DNA of 64,000 bases, from the NCBI GenBank assembly GCA_913776615.1, contig CAJYPK010000040.1:1-64000 (forward strand). The letters run 5' to 3'. This DNA comes from an uncultured Hymenobacter sp. Lineage in GTDB: Bacteria; Bacteroidota; Bacteroidia; Cytophagales; Hymenobacteraceae. Shown here one piece after another: positions 44,328 through 55,300 of the stretch. Below the pieces are notes generated by a model. It was not told the DNA's origin. It did not search any database and saw only the letters and a program-made list of their open reading frames with translations. The translations under genes and the position numbers were made by a program. The first letter of the stretch is position 1; every line of letters begins with the position of its first letter.

Positions 44328-45509
44328 ATGAAGCCCATTATTCACTATCTTACCACGGCGGCCCAGGTGGCCGACGCGGCCGCTCACTTTGCTACCCTGC
44401 CCCGCATCGCCATCGACTTAGAGTTTGATGACAACCGGTATCGCTACGGCCGGCACCTTGCCCTGATTCAAGTTTTTGATGGCCGGGAAGTGTACCTCAT
44501 CGACCCGCTGCCGCTGGAGCCCGAAATGGCTGCCGGCCTGGAGCCCCTATTTGCCGTGCTCCGCAATCCCGCCGTGGCCAAGGTGTTTCACTCCTGCAAA
44601 TCCGATATTCTGCTGCTCGACGAGCTCTTCGGTGTGCATTGCCGCAACATCGTCGATACCAGCGTCCAGTTTACTCTGCTGGCCCTGGAGGATAATAACA
44701 TTTCCCTGGGGCGGCTTATTCAGAGCGAGTTAGGCTTTGAGGTGGATAAGGGCGAGCAAAAATCCAACTGGCTCAAGCGCCCCCTCACCGAAGCGCAGAA
44801 AGAATACGCCGCCAACGACGTGCTCTATCTCTTCGAGCTTACCGATCGCCTCACCGCCCGCCTCCAGGAGCAGGGCCGCGCCCAGTGGGCCGCCGAGGAA
44901 AACCACGCCCTCGAAGCCGTGCGCTACGGCCGGGGCGAGCTGCGCCCTCACCTGCGCCTGGCGGGCAAGTACCGCGTAGCCCCCCAGGATTTGCCGCTGT
45001 TCCGCGAGCTGTACGCCCTGCGCGACCGCATCGCCCGGCAGCTCGACCGCCCCAGCTACATGGTGCTCAGCAACGACCGCCTGGCCGAGCTGGCGCACCA
45101 GCCCATTGCCTCGCACGGTGCGCTGCGCAACGCCAGCGGCCTGCACCCCGAGCTCAAGCGGGCGCCCTACGCCGACGAGCTAATCGCCCTGGCCACGGCC
45201 GAGCTGGCCCCCGATGGCCCGCCGCCCGCCGACCAGCGCCGGCCGCAGCCGTTCCGCCGGCGCTTCGGCGGCCCCATCGCCGCCAAGGCCGAGGCCCGCG
45301 AGACGCTGCTAATGAGCCTCAAGAACCACCTGGCTGCCGACTATAGCCCCGTGCTGGCCAATACCGTGCTCAGCAATCGCCTCATCGGCGACGTGGTAGA
45401 GCAGGGCAGCCTGGCGGCCCTGCGCCCCTGGCAGCGCCAGCTGCTGGGCGAAACGGCCGGCCAGCACGGCCTGGCGATTGCCGAGCTGGAAACGCCGTTG
45501 CAAGCCTAA
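44328..45509 (+). CDS. rnd: Ribonuclease D (HRDC domain)
   Basis: IAIDLEFDDNRYRYGRHLALIQV exonuclease motif, VFHSCKSDILLLDELFG, DVLYLFELTDRL. Confidence 0.88.
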   Translation: MKPIIHYLTTAAQVADAAAHFATLPRIAIDLEFDDNRYRYGRHLALIQVFDGREVYLIDPLPLEPEMAAGLEPLFAVLRNPAVAKVFHSCKSDILLLDELFGVHCRNIVDTSVQFTLLALEDNNISLGRLIQSELGFEVDKGEQKSNWLKRPLTEAQKEYAANDVLYLFELTDRLTARLQEQGRAQWAAEENHALEAVRYGRGELRPHLRLAGKYRVAPQDLPLFRELYALRDRIARQLDRPSYMVLSNDRLAELAHQPIASHGALRNASGLHPELKRAPYADELIALATAELAPDGPPPADQRRPQPFRRRFGGPIAAKAEARETLLMSLKNHLAADYSPVLANTVLSNRLIGDVVEQGSLAALRPWQRQLLGETAGQHGLAIAELETPLQA

Positions 45510-45599
45510 GCAGTAGCGCGCACGTCGTAGTGCGCGTTTCGTAGGTGATAAAATCAGCGTCGCCTCTGAAGGCGCTTTACGTAACTCATCAAGAATTCG

Positions 45600-45690
45600 T
45601 CATGCTGCGCTGGCCGAAGCATCTCGCTCGTCTTCTGTGGTCGCCACGACTCAACGGGACGCGCCGGGTGCTTCGGCCAGCGCCGTATAT
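45600..45690. repeat. Dispersed palindromic repeat, GTCATGCTGCGCTGGCCGAAGCATCTCGC family
   Basis: catgctgcgctggccgaagcatctcgc with inverted gtgcttcggccagcgccg; related to 4324 and 60922. Confidence 0.65.
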
Positions 45691-47635
45691 GAGCGGGGGG
45701 CGCCTGCTTTTCTGCCTGCTGGCCTTGCCCGCGCTGGCCCAGGAAAGCCCGGTGCTGCGCGGCCGGGTGCTTGATGCCGATACCCACCAGCCCATTCCCA
45801 ACGCGCAAATCGGCATCGGCAATAACCGCCTCGGTACGAGTACCAATACCGAGGGCCGCTTTGCGCTGCGCGTACCAGCGGCTTACCAGGGCAGCCAGCT
45901 AGAAGTGGCGCTGCTGGGCTACCGACCCTACCGCCGCCCGCTGCCGCCGCTGCCCACCGTCGACTTATTGATTGAGCTGCACCTCAGCCCGGCCAGCTTG
46001 GGTACGGTCACCGTGACGGCCTCGGCCGAAGGTATCGTGCGCGAGGCCGTGGCGCGGATTCCGCGCAATTATCCCGTGCGCCCTACCCAGCTCACGGGCT
46101 TCTACCGCGAGTCGGACGAGGAGGCTGTCCGCCAGCGCTACGACTATCTGGCCGAGGGCGTCTTGCGGGTGCACAAAGCCGGCTACCAGTACCCGCGTGA
46201 CCCCGGCACGGTGCAGGTGCTGCAAGCCCGCCGGGTAGAGTTGCGCCCGGCTCAGGACACCACCGCGCTGCCGCCCATCGACTGGATAGCCGGTCCCTTT
46301 ATTCCGCACCGTTTCGATTTTGTCCACGCCCGGGCCGAGTTTATTAGCGCGGCTCATTTCAAACACTACGTTTACCGCCTCAGCCCGCAGACTACGTTTC
46401 AGGGCCGGGCGGTGTACGTGGTAGCCTTCGAGCCCCGGCCGGGTACCAACCGGGCCAATTTCGCGGGTGAGGTGTACATCGACGAGCAGAGCTACGCTTT
46501 TCTGGGCGCTCGCTGGCACCTCACGCCGGTGGGCATCCGGCGCGAGCGACTGCTGGTATTCACCGCTACCGAGCGGGCGTACCGGGCGGAGTATCAGCCG
46601 TACGCCGGGCGTTACTACCTCAAGAGCATTTGGTACAATACCCTGGGCCGACCCCAGGCCGGGCGGGTGCGCCACCACCTGGCCGAGTTCGTGACCACGG
46701 CCATCGACACCGCGCAGGCCCCGGCCCCCGGCTACGAGGCGCGCACGCAGTACGCTGACGTTTTCTTGCAAAGCCCGGTGCCCTACGACTCCGCTTTCTG
46801 GCAGCACTACACCACGGTGCTGCCCTCGGCGGCTCTGCTCGACCAGGCCCGCCAGCGCCAGGCCGATACGCTGCTGCGCCGGTCTGCGCCGGCTGCCGGG
46901 GTACCCGCTGCCCCCAGGCGGCACTTGCTTCGCCACCTGCGCTACTCGTACGCCGGCGGCGTGCTCGCAGCCGCGTTGCCCGCCGCCGATTTGCGCGTAG
47001 CGCTGGCCCCGAGCGGCTCGCCCCTGCAAGCCGCCGTGCAGGCTCACACCACGGCCCAGCGGGCGACCGCGCAATATGCCTTCGGCGTGCAGTTTGACCT
47101 AACCCCCCACTGGGCGGCCTACGCCGCCACCCGCCACCTGCTGGGGCAGCTGCGCGGCGAGGGCTGGGAAGCCGGGCTGGGGTATACCCGTCAGCTCAAC
47201 TCGCACGGCCGGCCGCTGCGCGCCCGGGCCGGGCTGGCCTACCTGCGCCAGAGCGTGGGCCGCGAGCTGGGCACCGTGGCCAACCCCGACGCGAGCCTGC
47301 GCCTGGCTGGCACGCCGCTGGGGGCCGACCAGCTCACGCTTTCCCTCCAAGCCGTTACCGATGCCGTGCAGCCCCGGCTAGGGCTGGGCCTTGAACTAAG
47401 CCACCACTGGGAAGCCGTGGCCGACCTGGGTTACCTGCTGCCGCTGCGTACCCGCAGCCAACTGCTGATTGAGGAGAAAAAGGGCTTTTTCAGCTTCAAC
47501 CAGCACACTGCCGACCTCGACCTGCCGGCCGCCGAAGCCCGTTTGCTCGTGGCGGGCCAGCCCGCTACCAGTACTCCCTGGCAGCTCGGGCGCCTGCTGC
47601 TGAACGTGGGGGTACTCTACCGGTTGGGGCAATAA
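45689..47635 (+). CDS. Carboxypeptidase-like regulatory domain outer-membrane protein
   Basis: Signal peptide MSGGRLLFCLLALPALAQ, VLRGRVLDADTHQPIPNAQIGIGNNRLGTSTNTEGRFALRV; start moved from 45545 because upstream sequence is repeat. Confidence 0.75.
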   Translation: MSGGRLLFCLLALPALAQESPVLRGRVLDADTHQPIPNAQIGIGNNRLGTSTNTEGRFALRVPAAYQGSQLEVALLGYRPYRRPLPPLPTVDLLIELHLSPASLGTVTVTASAEGIVREAVARIPRNYPVRPTQLTGFYRESDEEAVRQRYDYLAEGVLRVHKAGYQYPRDPGTVQVLQARRVELRPAQDTTALPPIDWIAGPFIPHRFDFVHARAEFISAAHFKHYVYRLSPQTTFQGRAVYVVAFEPRPGTNRANFAGEVYIDEQSYAFLGARWHLTPVGIRRERLLVFTATERAYRAEYQPYAGRYYLKSIWYNTLGRPQAGRVRHHLAEFVTTAIDTAQAPAPGYEARTQYADVFLQSPVPYDSAFWQHYTTVLPSAALLDQARQRQADTLLRRSAPAAGVPAAPRRHLLRHLRYSYAGGVLAAALPAADLRVALAPSGSPLQAAVQAHTTAQRATAQYAFGVQFDLTPHWAAYAATRHLLGQLRGEGWEAGLGYTRQLNSHGRPLRARAGLAYLRQSVGRELGTVANPDASLRLAGTPLGADQLTLSLQAVTDAVQPRLGLGLELSHHWEAVADLGYLLPLRTRSQLLIEEKKGFFSFNQHTADLDLPAAEARLLVAGQPATSTPWQLGRLLLNVGVLYRLGQ

Positions 47636-47704
47636 AGCTGGGCGCGGGCGTTAATTTTGACGAATGCGCGGGCCGGAGTGGTCGGCCCCTACGAGCGTTT
47701 TGCC

Positions 47705-48790
47705 ATGACCGACCTCTTGCTACCTGCTCCTGGGCTACCGCCCGCCGCCCCGCGCCGCCGCTGGTGGGGCCTGGTGGCAGTTAGTGCGCTGGTGCTACTA
47801 GCGGGGCTGTTCGTGGCCTACCGCTGGCTGTTTGCCACCAACGTGCGAGCCGAAGTCGAAGGGCCGGCCTACCTGTACATCCGGCCGGGCGAGACGACGG
47901 CCGATATCTACGCCGACCTCGGTGAGCGGCTGGAGCGGCCCGGCGAATTTGTCTTGCTGGCCGGCCTGCGGCACTACGGCACGCCCGCCAGCCCGGTGCG
48001 CCCCGGCCGCTACACGCTGCCCGCCGGCCTGGGCAACCTGGCCCTGCTGCGCCTGCTGGCCGAAGGTCGGCAAGACACGCTGGCCTTTACGCTCAAGCCC
48101 TTTCATTACCTGCCGCAACTGCCGCGCCAGGCCGGCCGCCAGCTTAGCCTCGATACCGTGCAGCTACATAAACTTTTAGCTGACAATGCCTATCTGGTAA
48201 GCCGCTACGGCCTCGACACCGCCACCGTACGCACGCTGTTTATTCCGGGGACGCTGCGACTGTTTTGGCCCACGCCCGCAGCGGCCTTTCTCGATTCGGT
48301 AGCTGCCCGGCACCACCGCTTTTGGAATAATCGCCGGCTGGCCCAGGCCGACTCGCTGAAAATGAGTCCCGTGCAGGTGTCGGTACTGGCCAGCATCGTG
48401 CAGCGCGAAACGGCCCAGCCCACCGATAAGCCGCTCATCGCGGGCGTGTACCTCAACCGCCTGCGCCGGGGCCAGCCCTTGCAGGCCGACCCTACGCTGC
48501 TCTGGCCCCTGCACGGCCTGGGTACCCGCAAGCGGGTGCTCAACGTGGATAAGAAAGTAGATTCGCCCTACAATACGTACCGCCACAAGGGCCTGCCGCC
48601 CGGTCCCATCACCACGCCCTACCCGCAGGCGCTGGATGCCGTGCTGCGCCCCGCCCGTCACAACTACGTCTTCTTCTGCGCCCGCCCCGACGGCAGCGGC
48701 TTTTCCGATTTCGCCGAAACTTTTGCCGAGCATAAGCTCAACGCCCGCCGCTTTCAGCATCATTTGGATAGCTTGAAAATCAAACGGTAA
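47705..48790 (+). CDS. mltG: Endolytic transglycosylase MltG
   Basis: N-terminal [55 protein letters not shown]. Confidence 0.92.
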   Translation: MTDLLLPAPGLPPAAPRRRWWGLVAVSALVLLAGLFVAYRWLFATNVRAEVEGPAYLYIRPGETTADIYADLGERLERPGEFVLLAGLRHYGTPASPVRPGRYTLPAGLGNLALLRLLAEGRQDTLAFTLKPFHYLPQLPRQAGRQLSLDTVQLHKLLADNAYLVSRYGLDTATVRTLFIPGTLRLFWPTPAAAFLDSVAARHHRFWNNRRLAQADSLKMSPVQVSVLASIVQRETAQPTDKPLIAGVYLNRLRRGQPLQADPTLLWPLHGLGTRKRVLNVDKKVDSPYNTYRHKGLPPGPITTPYPQALDAVLRPARHNYVFFCARPDGSGFSDFAETFAEHKLNARRFQHHLDSLKIKR

Positions 48791-48876
48791 AGGAGCGTGC
48801 GCGTGCGATAACTGCCCGATTTCTTTTTAGAAATACGTTTTTTAAGGAGCTATTTATCCTACTTAATCGCTACCCT

Positions 48877-49323
48877 ATGCGTCTCGTTATTCAGCGCGTC
48901 CGCCAAGCGTCCGTCACGGTCGAGGGCCAAATCACCGGCCAGATTGGGCCTGGCCTGCTGGTACTGGCGGGCTGCGCCCCCACCGACGACGAGGCTGCCC
49001 TAGCCTGGATGGCACGCAAGCTGGTGAACCTGCGCATCTTTTCGGATGACAACGGCCAGATGAATCGCAGCGTGCTCGACGTGGGTGGGCAGATCCTCAT
49101 TGTCAGTCAGTTTACCTTGCTGGCCGATGCGCGCAAGGGCAACCGTCCCAGCTACGTCGGGGCCGCCCCGCCGGCCGTGGCCGAGCCGCTCTACGAGCGC
49201 TTCGTGGCTTTGGTAACGCAGGCCCTGGGCCAGCCCGTACCGACCGGCATCTTCGGGGCCGACATGCAGGTAAGCTTACTCAATGACGGCCCCGTAACCA
49301 TCGTGCTCGACTCGCCCAGTTAG
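48877..49323 (+). CDS. dtd: D-aminoacyl-tRNA deacylase
   Basis: [76 protein letters not shown]. Confidence 0.95.
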   Translation: MRLVIQRVRQASVTVEGQITGQIGPGLLVLAGCAPTDDEAALAWMARKLVNLRIFSDDNGQMNRSVLDVGGQILIVSQFTLLADARKGNRPSYVGAAPPAVAEPLYERFVALVTQALGQPVPTGIFGADMQVSLLNDGPVTIVLDSPS

Positions 49324-49340
49324 CTTTTACTTATTTCCCC

Positions 49341-49670
49341 ATGACCATCGAACAAGCCCAGGCCACGGTCGACGAGTGGATTACCACCACTGGCGTACGC
49401 TATTTCAGCGAGCTGACCAACCTTGCCATCCTCACCGAAGAAGTGGGGGAGGTGGCCCGCCTCATCGCCCGGCAGTACGGCGAGCAGTCATTCAAGGAGT
49501 CGGACAAGGGCCGCGAGCTAGGCGATGAGCTGGCCGATGTGCTGTTCGTCGTTATCTGCCTGGCCAACCAGACGGGCGTCAATCTCACCGAGGCCCTGGC
49601 CCGCAACCTAGCCAAGAAGACCCAGCGCGACGCCACCCGCCACCGCGACAACCCCAAGCTGAGCAGTTAG
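49341..49670 (+). CDS. MazG-like nucleotide pyrophosphohydrolase
   Basis: LTEEVGEVARLIAR, ELGDELADVLFVVICLANQTGVNL. Confidence 0.88.
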   Translation: MTIEQAQATVDEWITTTGVRYFSELTNLAILTEEVGEVARLIARQYGEQSFKESDKGRELGDELADVLFVVICLANQTGVNLTEALARNLAKKTQRDATRHRDNPKLSS

Positions 49671-49807
49671 CTTGTACGTTGGGAGCGGCGGGGCACTGTT
49701 GAACGTGACGCTCGACTAGCCCGCCCCGACGCATCACCAAGCCGGAGCTTGGTGTTACAGCAACTGTCCTCGGCTGTTTGCATCAAGTTTCCCGAGTAGC
49801 CCCAGGC

Positions 49808-49845
49808 ACAACTCATAACTTTTAACTTCTAACTCCTAACTCAAC
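49808..49845. repeat. AACTCATAACTTTTAACT-type dispersed repeat
   Basis: caactcataacttttaacttctaactcctaactcaac; related to sequences at 62350-62515. Confidence 0.55.
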
Positions 49846-49848
49846 GAA

Positions 49849-51012
49849 GTGACCTCGCAGCTAGCGCGTTTGCTGGCGGTGGCCGGGCTACCCAGCCGCC
49901 GCATCGTCGGCCTGATGTCGGGCACCTCGCTCGACGGCCTCGACGTGGCCCTGTGCCGCTGCACGGGCCACGGCTCCGCGCTGCGCGTCAGGTTGGAGCA
50001 GTTCGCCACTATACCCTACGAACCTGATTTTCAACGACGCTTACGGGCGGTCAGCCAGCCCACGGTGCTGCTGGAAGAAGTGGTCTTGCTCAATGCCGAG
50101 GTAGCCCGCCGGCACGCGGCTACCGTGCTGGCCTGCCTGGAAAGCTGGCGGGTCGCGCCCGCCGACATCGACGTGCTGGCCAGCCACGGGCAGACCATCT
50201 GGCACGCGCCGCGCCACCAGCACGGGCGGGCCGATTTTCCGCACCACGCCACGCTGCAAATCGGCGACGGCGACCACCTGGCCCAGCTCACGGGCATTAT
50301 CACGCTTTCCGACTTTCGGCAGAAGCACGTGGCCGCCGGCTACGAAGGCGCCCCGCTGGCCCCGTTTGGCGACGAGCTGCTATTTCGCCGGCCGGGTACC
50401 AATCGCCTGCTCCTCAACCTGGGCGGCATTGCCAATTTTACCGTGCTGCCCGCCGATGGCAGCCCCGCCCAGGCCACCGATACCGGTCCCGCCAATACCC
50501 TGCTCGACTACGTCGTGCGCCAGCACTACCCCGGCCAGGCCTACGACGCCGGTGGCCGGCTGGCCGCCCAGGGCCAGCCCCACGCCGGCCTGCTGGCGGC
50601 CTTGCTGAGTCACGAGTTTTTCGCGGCCGGCTTTCCCAAAACTACCGGTCCAGAGTTGTTTTCCCCCGCGTATCTGCAAGAAAGCCAGCGCCGTGCCGGG
50701 GCCGAAAATCTGTCCGCGCCCGACCTGCTGGCCACGTTAGTGGAGCTGACCGCCACCGCCGTGGCGCAAGCAGCCCACCACTATCTTGGTCCGGCCCCCG
50801 CCGCCGAAGTGCTGGTGAGTGGCGGCGGCGCACATAACGCCGCGCTAGTGGCCGCGCTGGCCCGCCACCTGCCCGCCGCCCGCCTACTCAGCACCGCCGA
50901 GGCGGGCGTGCCGCCCGACGCCAAGGAAGCGCTGCTCTTCGCCGTGCTGGCCAACGAGACCCTGGCTGGCCACCCGGCCCTGCGCCTGGGTAAAATCTCG
51001 CTGCCTGGCTAA
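49849..51012 (+). CDS. anmK: Anhydro-N-acetylmuramic acid kinase
   Basis: VGLMSGTSLDGLDVALC, LASHGQTIWHAP, NLGGIANFTVL, FDTGPAN-like TDTGPANTLLD, VSGGGAHN. Confidence 0.93.
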   Translation: MTSQLARLLAVAGLPSRRIVGLMSGTSLDGLDVALCRCTGHGSALRVRLEQFATIPYEPDFQRRLRAVSQPTVLLEEVVLLNAEVARRHAATVLACLESWRVAPADIDVLASHGQTIWHAPRHQHGRADFPHHATLQIGDGDHLAQLTGIITLSDFRQKHVAAGYEGAPLAPFGDELLFRRPGTNRLLLNLGGIANFTVLPADGSPAQATDTGPANTLLDYVVRQHYPGQAYDAGGRLAAQGQPHAGLLAALLSHEFFAAGFPKTTGPELFSPAYLQESQRRAGAENLSAPDLLATLVELTATAVAQAAHHYLGPAPAAEVLVSGGGAHNAALVAALARHLPAARLLSTAEAGVPPDAKEALLFAVLANETLAGHPALRLGKISLPG

Positions 51013-51041
51013 AGCTGCCCAAATTTCGTAGGCGTAGGCAG

Positions 51042-51842
51042 ATGAGATTTGTACCTGCCCACTTGCTCCCGCTCGCTGCCCTGCTGCCCCTGGCTGCCGC
51101 GCCCGCCGCCGCGCAAAATACCCGCCTGGTAGACCGTAATGCACTGGTTTGGCTCACCTACAACGGCGACCATAAAGTGGCTGAAAAATGGGCTGTTCAT
51201 ACCGAAGTTCAGGTGCGGCGGGTGCGCTTCGGCGCTGCCCCGCAGCAGTTACTGCTGCGCCTGGGAGGCGTGTATAGCCTGCCGCACGCCGTCAAGCTGG
51301 GCGGTGGCTATACTAATTTTACCACCTATCCCTACGGCCAGCACCCCAGCGCCGAACTGGGCGAGCCTACCCCCGAGCACCGCGCCTACGAGGACATCAC
51401 CTTCGGAACTGAGTATGGGCGGCTGCACCTGGCCCACCGCCTGCGCTTGGAGCAGCGCTGGCTGGGCCTGCTCGACCCCGGTCGCCCTACCCAAGTGGCT
51501 AGCTGGCAGTACCAAAATCGCGTTCGTTACCAGCTGGCGGGCCAACTACCATTGCAAGGCCCCGCGCTCGATGACCACGAGTGGTACGTCAATTTTTTCG
51601 ACGAATTATTTATCGGTTTCGGACCAAACGTCAACCAAAACGTCTTCAACCAAAACCGCATCTCGGCCGGGCTGGGGTACCAATTTACCGACGACTTTCA
51701 GTTGGAGTTGAACTACCTCAACCAGTGGACGCTGCAAGGCGACGAGGACGCTGCCACCGGCCGGCAGGTGTTTGAGAATAACAACGGCGTGCGCCTTAAC
51801 GTGGTGTACAATCTTTCTTTCAGCAGCGCGAAAGCCAACTAG
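51042..51842 (+). CDS. DUF2490 domain-containing protein
   Basis: Signal peptide; NALVWLTYNGDHKVAEKWAVHTEVQVRRVRF and C-terminal beta-barrel strands. Confidence 0.8.
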   Translation: MRFVPAHLLPLAALLPLAAAPAAAQNTRLVDRNALVWLTYNGDHKVAEKWAVHTEVQVRRVRFGAAPQQLLLRLGGVYSLPHAVKLGGGYTNFTTYPYGQHPSAELGEPTPEHRAYEDITFGTEYGRLHLAHRLRLEQRWLGLLDPGRPTQVASWQYQNRVRYQLAGQLPLQGPALDDHEWYVNFFDELFIGFGPNVNQNVFNQNRISAGLGYQFTDDFQLELNYLNQWTLQGDEDAATGRQVFENNNGVRLNVVYNLSFSSAKAN

Positions 51843-52291
51843 TGCCGCCGTAGCCCAAAGCCCAGCACGACCCGCGCCGTGGTATCGCGGAAGCTGACTT
51901 CGAGCAGCGCTGGCGGTGGGTGCGGGGGGCGCGCCGAGTCGCTGGCGAAGGCGAAGCGATAAAACCACTGGCTGGCCCGGCGGCCGTTGCCCAGGCGGGT
52001 ACCCAGCTGGTACAGCTCAATGGCTGCGCCGCGCGCCTGCCCCTGCTGCCACAGCGGCCGGGCTGCCGCCGCAAATGTCGCCACGGGCACGGCGGCCCGT
52101 ACCTCGGGTGCCAACCGCTGGTAGGCCGCCGGGTAGTCGGCGGCTAGTACTTCTACTAAAAACCGCCGCGCCACCTGCGCCTGGGTAGGGTGCACCAACG
52201 CTGCCGCCGGCTTAGTAGGCGGGTGGCCCAAGGCCCCGGTTGCTGCCCAGGCCACCCAGCACAATGAACGCAGAAAACGCAGGCGAGCCAT
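51839..52291 (-). CDS. Hypothetical secreted protein
   Basis: Signal-peptide-like N-terminus MARLRFLRSLCWVAWAATGALG; overlaps the convergent gene end by 4 nt (CTAG). Confidence 0.6.
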   Translation of the reverse strand: MARLRFLRSLCWVAWAATGALGHPPTKPAAALVHPTQAQVARRFLVEVLAADYPAAYQRLAPEVRAAVPVATFAAAARPLWQQGQARGAAIELYQLGTRLGNGRRASQWFYRFAFASDSARPPHPPPALLEVSFRDTTARVVLGFGLRRH

Positions 52292-52376
52292 GGGCCAAAA
52301 ATAAGTGGGGGCGGCTGGCCCGGTGCTAGACCGGGCCGCCGCCCCCACATCGGCCGGTAGCCGATAATAAGCTCAC

Positions 52377-55300
52377 TTACTCAATCACCACGCGGCGCGT
52401 CGCATTGAGGTCGGTACCGGTCAGTTGCAGCAAGTATACGCCCGCCGCCAGGCCAGTAGTCTCAATCTCAGTCTGGTTGAGGCGGCCCGGCAGCAGGGCG
52501 AGCGAGCGCGTAGTTACGAGCTGGCCCAGGCTGTTGCGCAGCGTGAGCGTAGCATCGGTGCGGGCGCCGAGGCCGTTGAGCTGCACGCGCAAGGGAGCCG
52601 CCGAAACGGGATTGGGGAACACACTAAGCTCGTAGCCCGCCGTTTGTTCGCGGGCGGCCAGGATCTGCACGCAGCTGATGTTGGCCTGGAAGCCAGCGGT
52701 CGCGTATGAGCTATTGCTTACAAAGCGTAGCGTAAGCGCCCCGCTGGTGTTCGTACTGCTAGCCCGAATGGTACCCAGGCCAGAGCTATACGCGCCGCTG
52801 TAGCCTCCTAGCAGGGGAGCGCTGGTATTCGGGCCGTCATAAATATACAGGTAGTCAGAATACAATTCGGTATTGAACGAGGTGAAGGTCAGCTGCGTCG
52901 CCATGCCCGTAGTGCCAGGCCGAATGGTCAGCGTGCCATTGGAGCTGTTGGCATAGTCGCCCGTGCCACCGTTGTCGTACACCGTGCCCGAGCAGGCGGT
53001 GATCGTGGTGCTGCCCATGAAGGGCACGGCATAGCCGTTGAAGCTGCTCGTTACGCTGAGCGCAACCGTGCCTACGTTGTTGCTTTCATCGGTTTCGGCC
53101 ACCGCGCCGGTGGGGTCGGCCACGAAAAGCAGGTAGTAGTTCCCAGCCTGGGTAGTTATGGGGATGGTGAGGCTGGCCGATCGGCTGGCGGCGATTCCAT
53201 AGCCGAGCGATCCTCCGGTAGAAGTGCCCAGCAGGACGTCAGTTTCGTCGAGAGTAGTATTCGTCGAAAGGTAAAAACCTACCGTGCTGCTGCTGGCCGT
53301 GGTAGTGCCACCGTTGAAGATGAAGCAGTTGGCGGCTACAGTGCCACCATTAGCTACGGCAGTGGGAGTAGCCGCGGGAGAGAGGATACTTAGGTCGGTT
53401 GTAGAGACGGATACTTGTAAGTACAATGCAACCAAGTTATTGGATTCGTTAGATTCCGTCAGCTGATTGAGGTAGTCAGCTACGCACAGTACGTAGTAAG
53501 AGCCCGCGGCTGTGTTCGCCGGGATGACCATGCTGCTGTACAGGGTAGCATAGTTGCCCGCGCTGATAGAGTTTGTCGAGGAGTTGCCAATGAGAATATC
53601 GCTGGCGTCGAGCGTGCTGTTGGTCGAGAGGTAATACCCTACCGTAGCCGGGCTGGCTGCTGTAGTGCCGGTATTGGCTAGGTAGCAAGTAGTAGTGACA
53701 GTGCTGCCTGCGAAAGCCTGGCTGGTGGATAAGCTGAACGCATAGGGGAATGACAAGTCGGGGCCCGTAGCCCGAATCGTAAGGCTGATGGCACTCACGT
53801 TGTTGCTCTCGTTAGTTTCGGCCAGCTGGTTGAGGTAGTCGGCCACGAACAGCACGTAGTAGGAGCCCGCGGCCGTGCCCGCCGGGATGGTGGCCGAGCC
53901 GTTGATGCTGCCATAGGAACCCGCGCCTACCGAACCGAGCGAGGAGTTGCCGATGAGAATGTCGCTGGCATCGAGCGTGCTGTTGGTCGAGAGGTAATAC
54001 CCTACCGTAGCCGGATTGGCCGTGATGTTACCCTGGTTGTAGACATAGCCCGAGGTGCTGACCGTAGTCCCCGCAGTTGTTTGCGAGGGCGAAATGTAGG
54101 CCGAGTAGAAGCTCAGGTCTACGCTGGGCGTTATGACGGTGAGGCTGACGGCGCTCACGTTATTGCTCTCGTTACTCTCGGCCAGCTGGTTGAGGTAGTC
54201 GGCCACGAACAGCACGTAGTAGGAGCCCGCGGCCGTGCCCACCGGGATGGTGGCCGAGCCGTTGATGTAGGAATAGTTATAATAACCCGGGCTCACCGAG
54301 CCGAGCGAGGAGTTGCCAATGAGAATATCGTTGGCGTCGAGCGTGCTGTTGGTCGAGAGGTAGTAGCCCACGGTGGCCGGGCTGGCCGTGATGTTACCCT
54401 GATTGTAGAGGTAGCCTGAGGTGCTGACCGTAGCTCCCGCAGTTGTTTGCGAGGGCGAAATATAGGTTGAGTATGGATACAGATCTACGCTGGGCGTTAC
54501 AACGGTGAGGCTGGCGGCGCTCACGTTATTGCTCTCGTTAGTCTCGGCCAGCTGGTTGAGGTAGTCGGCCACGAACAGCACGTAGTAGGAGCCCGCGGCC
54601 GTGCCCACCGGGATGGTGGCCGAGCCGTTGATGCTGCCATATGAACCCGCGCCTACCGAACCCAGCGAGGAGTTGCCAATGAGAATATCGTTGGCGTCGA
54701 GCGTGCTGTTGGTTGAGAGGTAGTAGCCCACGGTAGCTGGGCTGGCCGTGATGTTACCCTGGTTGTAGACATAGCCCGAGGTGCTGACCGCAGTTCCCGC
54801 AGTTGCTTGCGAGGGCGAAATGTAGGCCGAGTAGAAGCTCAGGTCTGCGCCGGACGCTATGATGGTGAGGCTGACGGCGCTCACGTTATTATTCTCATTG
54901 CTCTCGGCCAGCTGGTTGAGGTAGTCGGCCACGAACAGCATGTAGTAGGAGCCTGCGGCCGTACCCGCTGGGATGGTGGCCGAGCCGTTGATATAGGAGT
55001 AGTTATAATAACCCGTGCTCACTGAGCTGAGCGAGGAGTTGCCAATGAGAATGTCGCTGGCGTCGAGCGTGCTGTTGGTCGAGAGGTAGTAGCCTACCCG
55101 GGCCGGGCTGGCCGTGATATTACCCTGATTGTAGAGGTAGCCCGAAGTACTGATAACGTTGCCTGCGAAAGTCTGCGATGGGGAGATAGTCGCCCCGCTG
55201 ACGTATAAATCAACGGTAGGTGCAGCTACCGTAATACTTGCGTAATTCACGTTGTTATTCTCGTTAGTTTCGGTTACCTGGTTCAGATAATCGGCCACGA

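Noticed and set aside
45545-45688. N-terminal 48 residues of the 45545-47635 ORF
   Set aside because: Encoded by a dispersed palindromic repeat; a signal peptide begins at the internal ATG 45689, so the upstream part is unlikely to be translated.
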